This document shows positions 5,431 through 5,431 of a stretch of 5,431 bases of DNA, one piece after another. Below the pieces are notes generated by a model. That model did not search any database, was not told the DNA's origin, and saw nothing but the letters and a program-made list of their open reading frames with translations. Position 1 is the first letter of the stretch. Every line of letters begins with the position of its first letter. Both the position numbers and the translations under genes were made by a program. This DNA comes from DATJZH01 sp035499215 (lineage in GTDB: Bacteria > Actinomycetota > Actinomycetes > Streptosporangiales > Streptosporangiaceae). The DNA lies in contig DATJZH010000421.1 of assembly GCA_035499215.1 (NCBI GenBank), positions 1-5,431 on the forward strand, in the 5' to 3' direction.

Positions 5431-5431
5431 T

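Overview
The window is high-GC DNA with strongly GC-biased third codon positions. It carries the gene order LysM membrane protein - nrdR - nrdJ, all on the minus strand. This order, the Streptomyces-like NrdJ N-terminus (MTETASG...) and an actinobacterial-type SOS box at the right edge all point to an actinomycete. I cannot name the genus from the sequence.

Layout, in direction of transcription (right to left). At 5415-5430 is a likely LexA operator, next to the edge where a divergent lexA would be expected in related genomes. 5398-4826 encodes a small one-pass membrane protein with an extracellular LysM domain; its architecture and context match the DNA-damage cell-division suppressors ChiZ (Rv2719c), DivS and YneA. 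4825-4554 is a 272-bp intergenic region with GC-rich repeats or hairpins near the LysM gene, then a good NrdR box (4628-4643) and a perfect Shine-Dalgarno sequence. 4553-3939 is nrdR, the zinc-ribbon/ATP-cone repressor of ribonucleotide reductase genes. 3855 to the left edge is nrdJ, the adenosylcobalamin-dependent class II ribonucleotide reductase, whose C-terminal part lies outside the window.

The main finding is that nrdJ is interrupted by two in-frame inteins. Intein 1 (3387-2971, 139 residues) is a mini-intein with no endonuclease. Intein 2 (2352-1165, 396 residues) carries a LAGLIDADG homing endonuclease. Each sits directly before a catalytic cysteine of the reductase: intein 1 before the first redox-active Cys (SAC|FIL) and intein 2 before the thiyl-radical Cys (NPC|SEY). 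The enzyme should therefore be inactive until both have spliced. Each intein lacks a different one of the two usual C-terminal splicing histidines. Two short patches of extein code, one abutting intein 2, have unusually low GC at third positions.

Together the genes link dNTP supply (nrdJ), its dNTP-sensing repressor (nrdR) and an SOS-controlled division brake (LysM protein). No RNA genes, insertion sequences, CRISPR arrays or plus-strand genes could be supported. The long plus-strand open frames are shadows of nrdJ.
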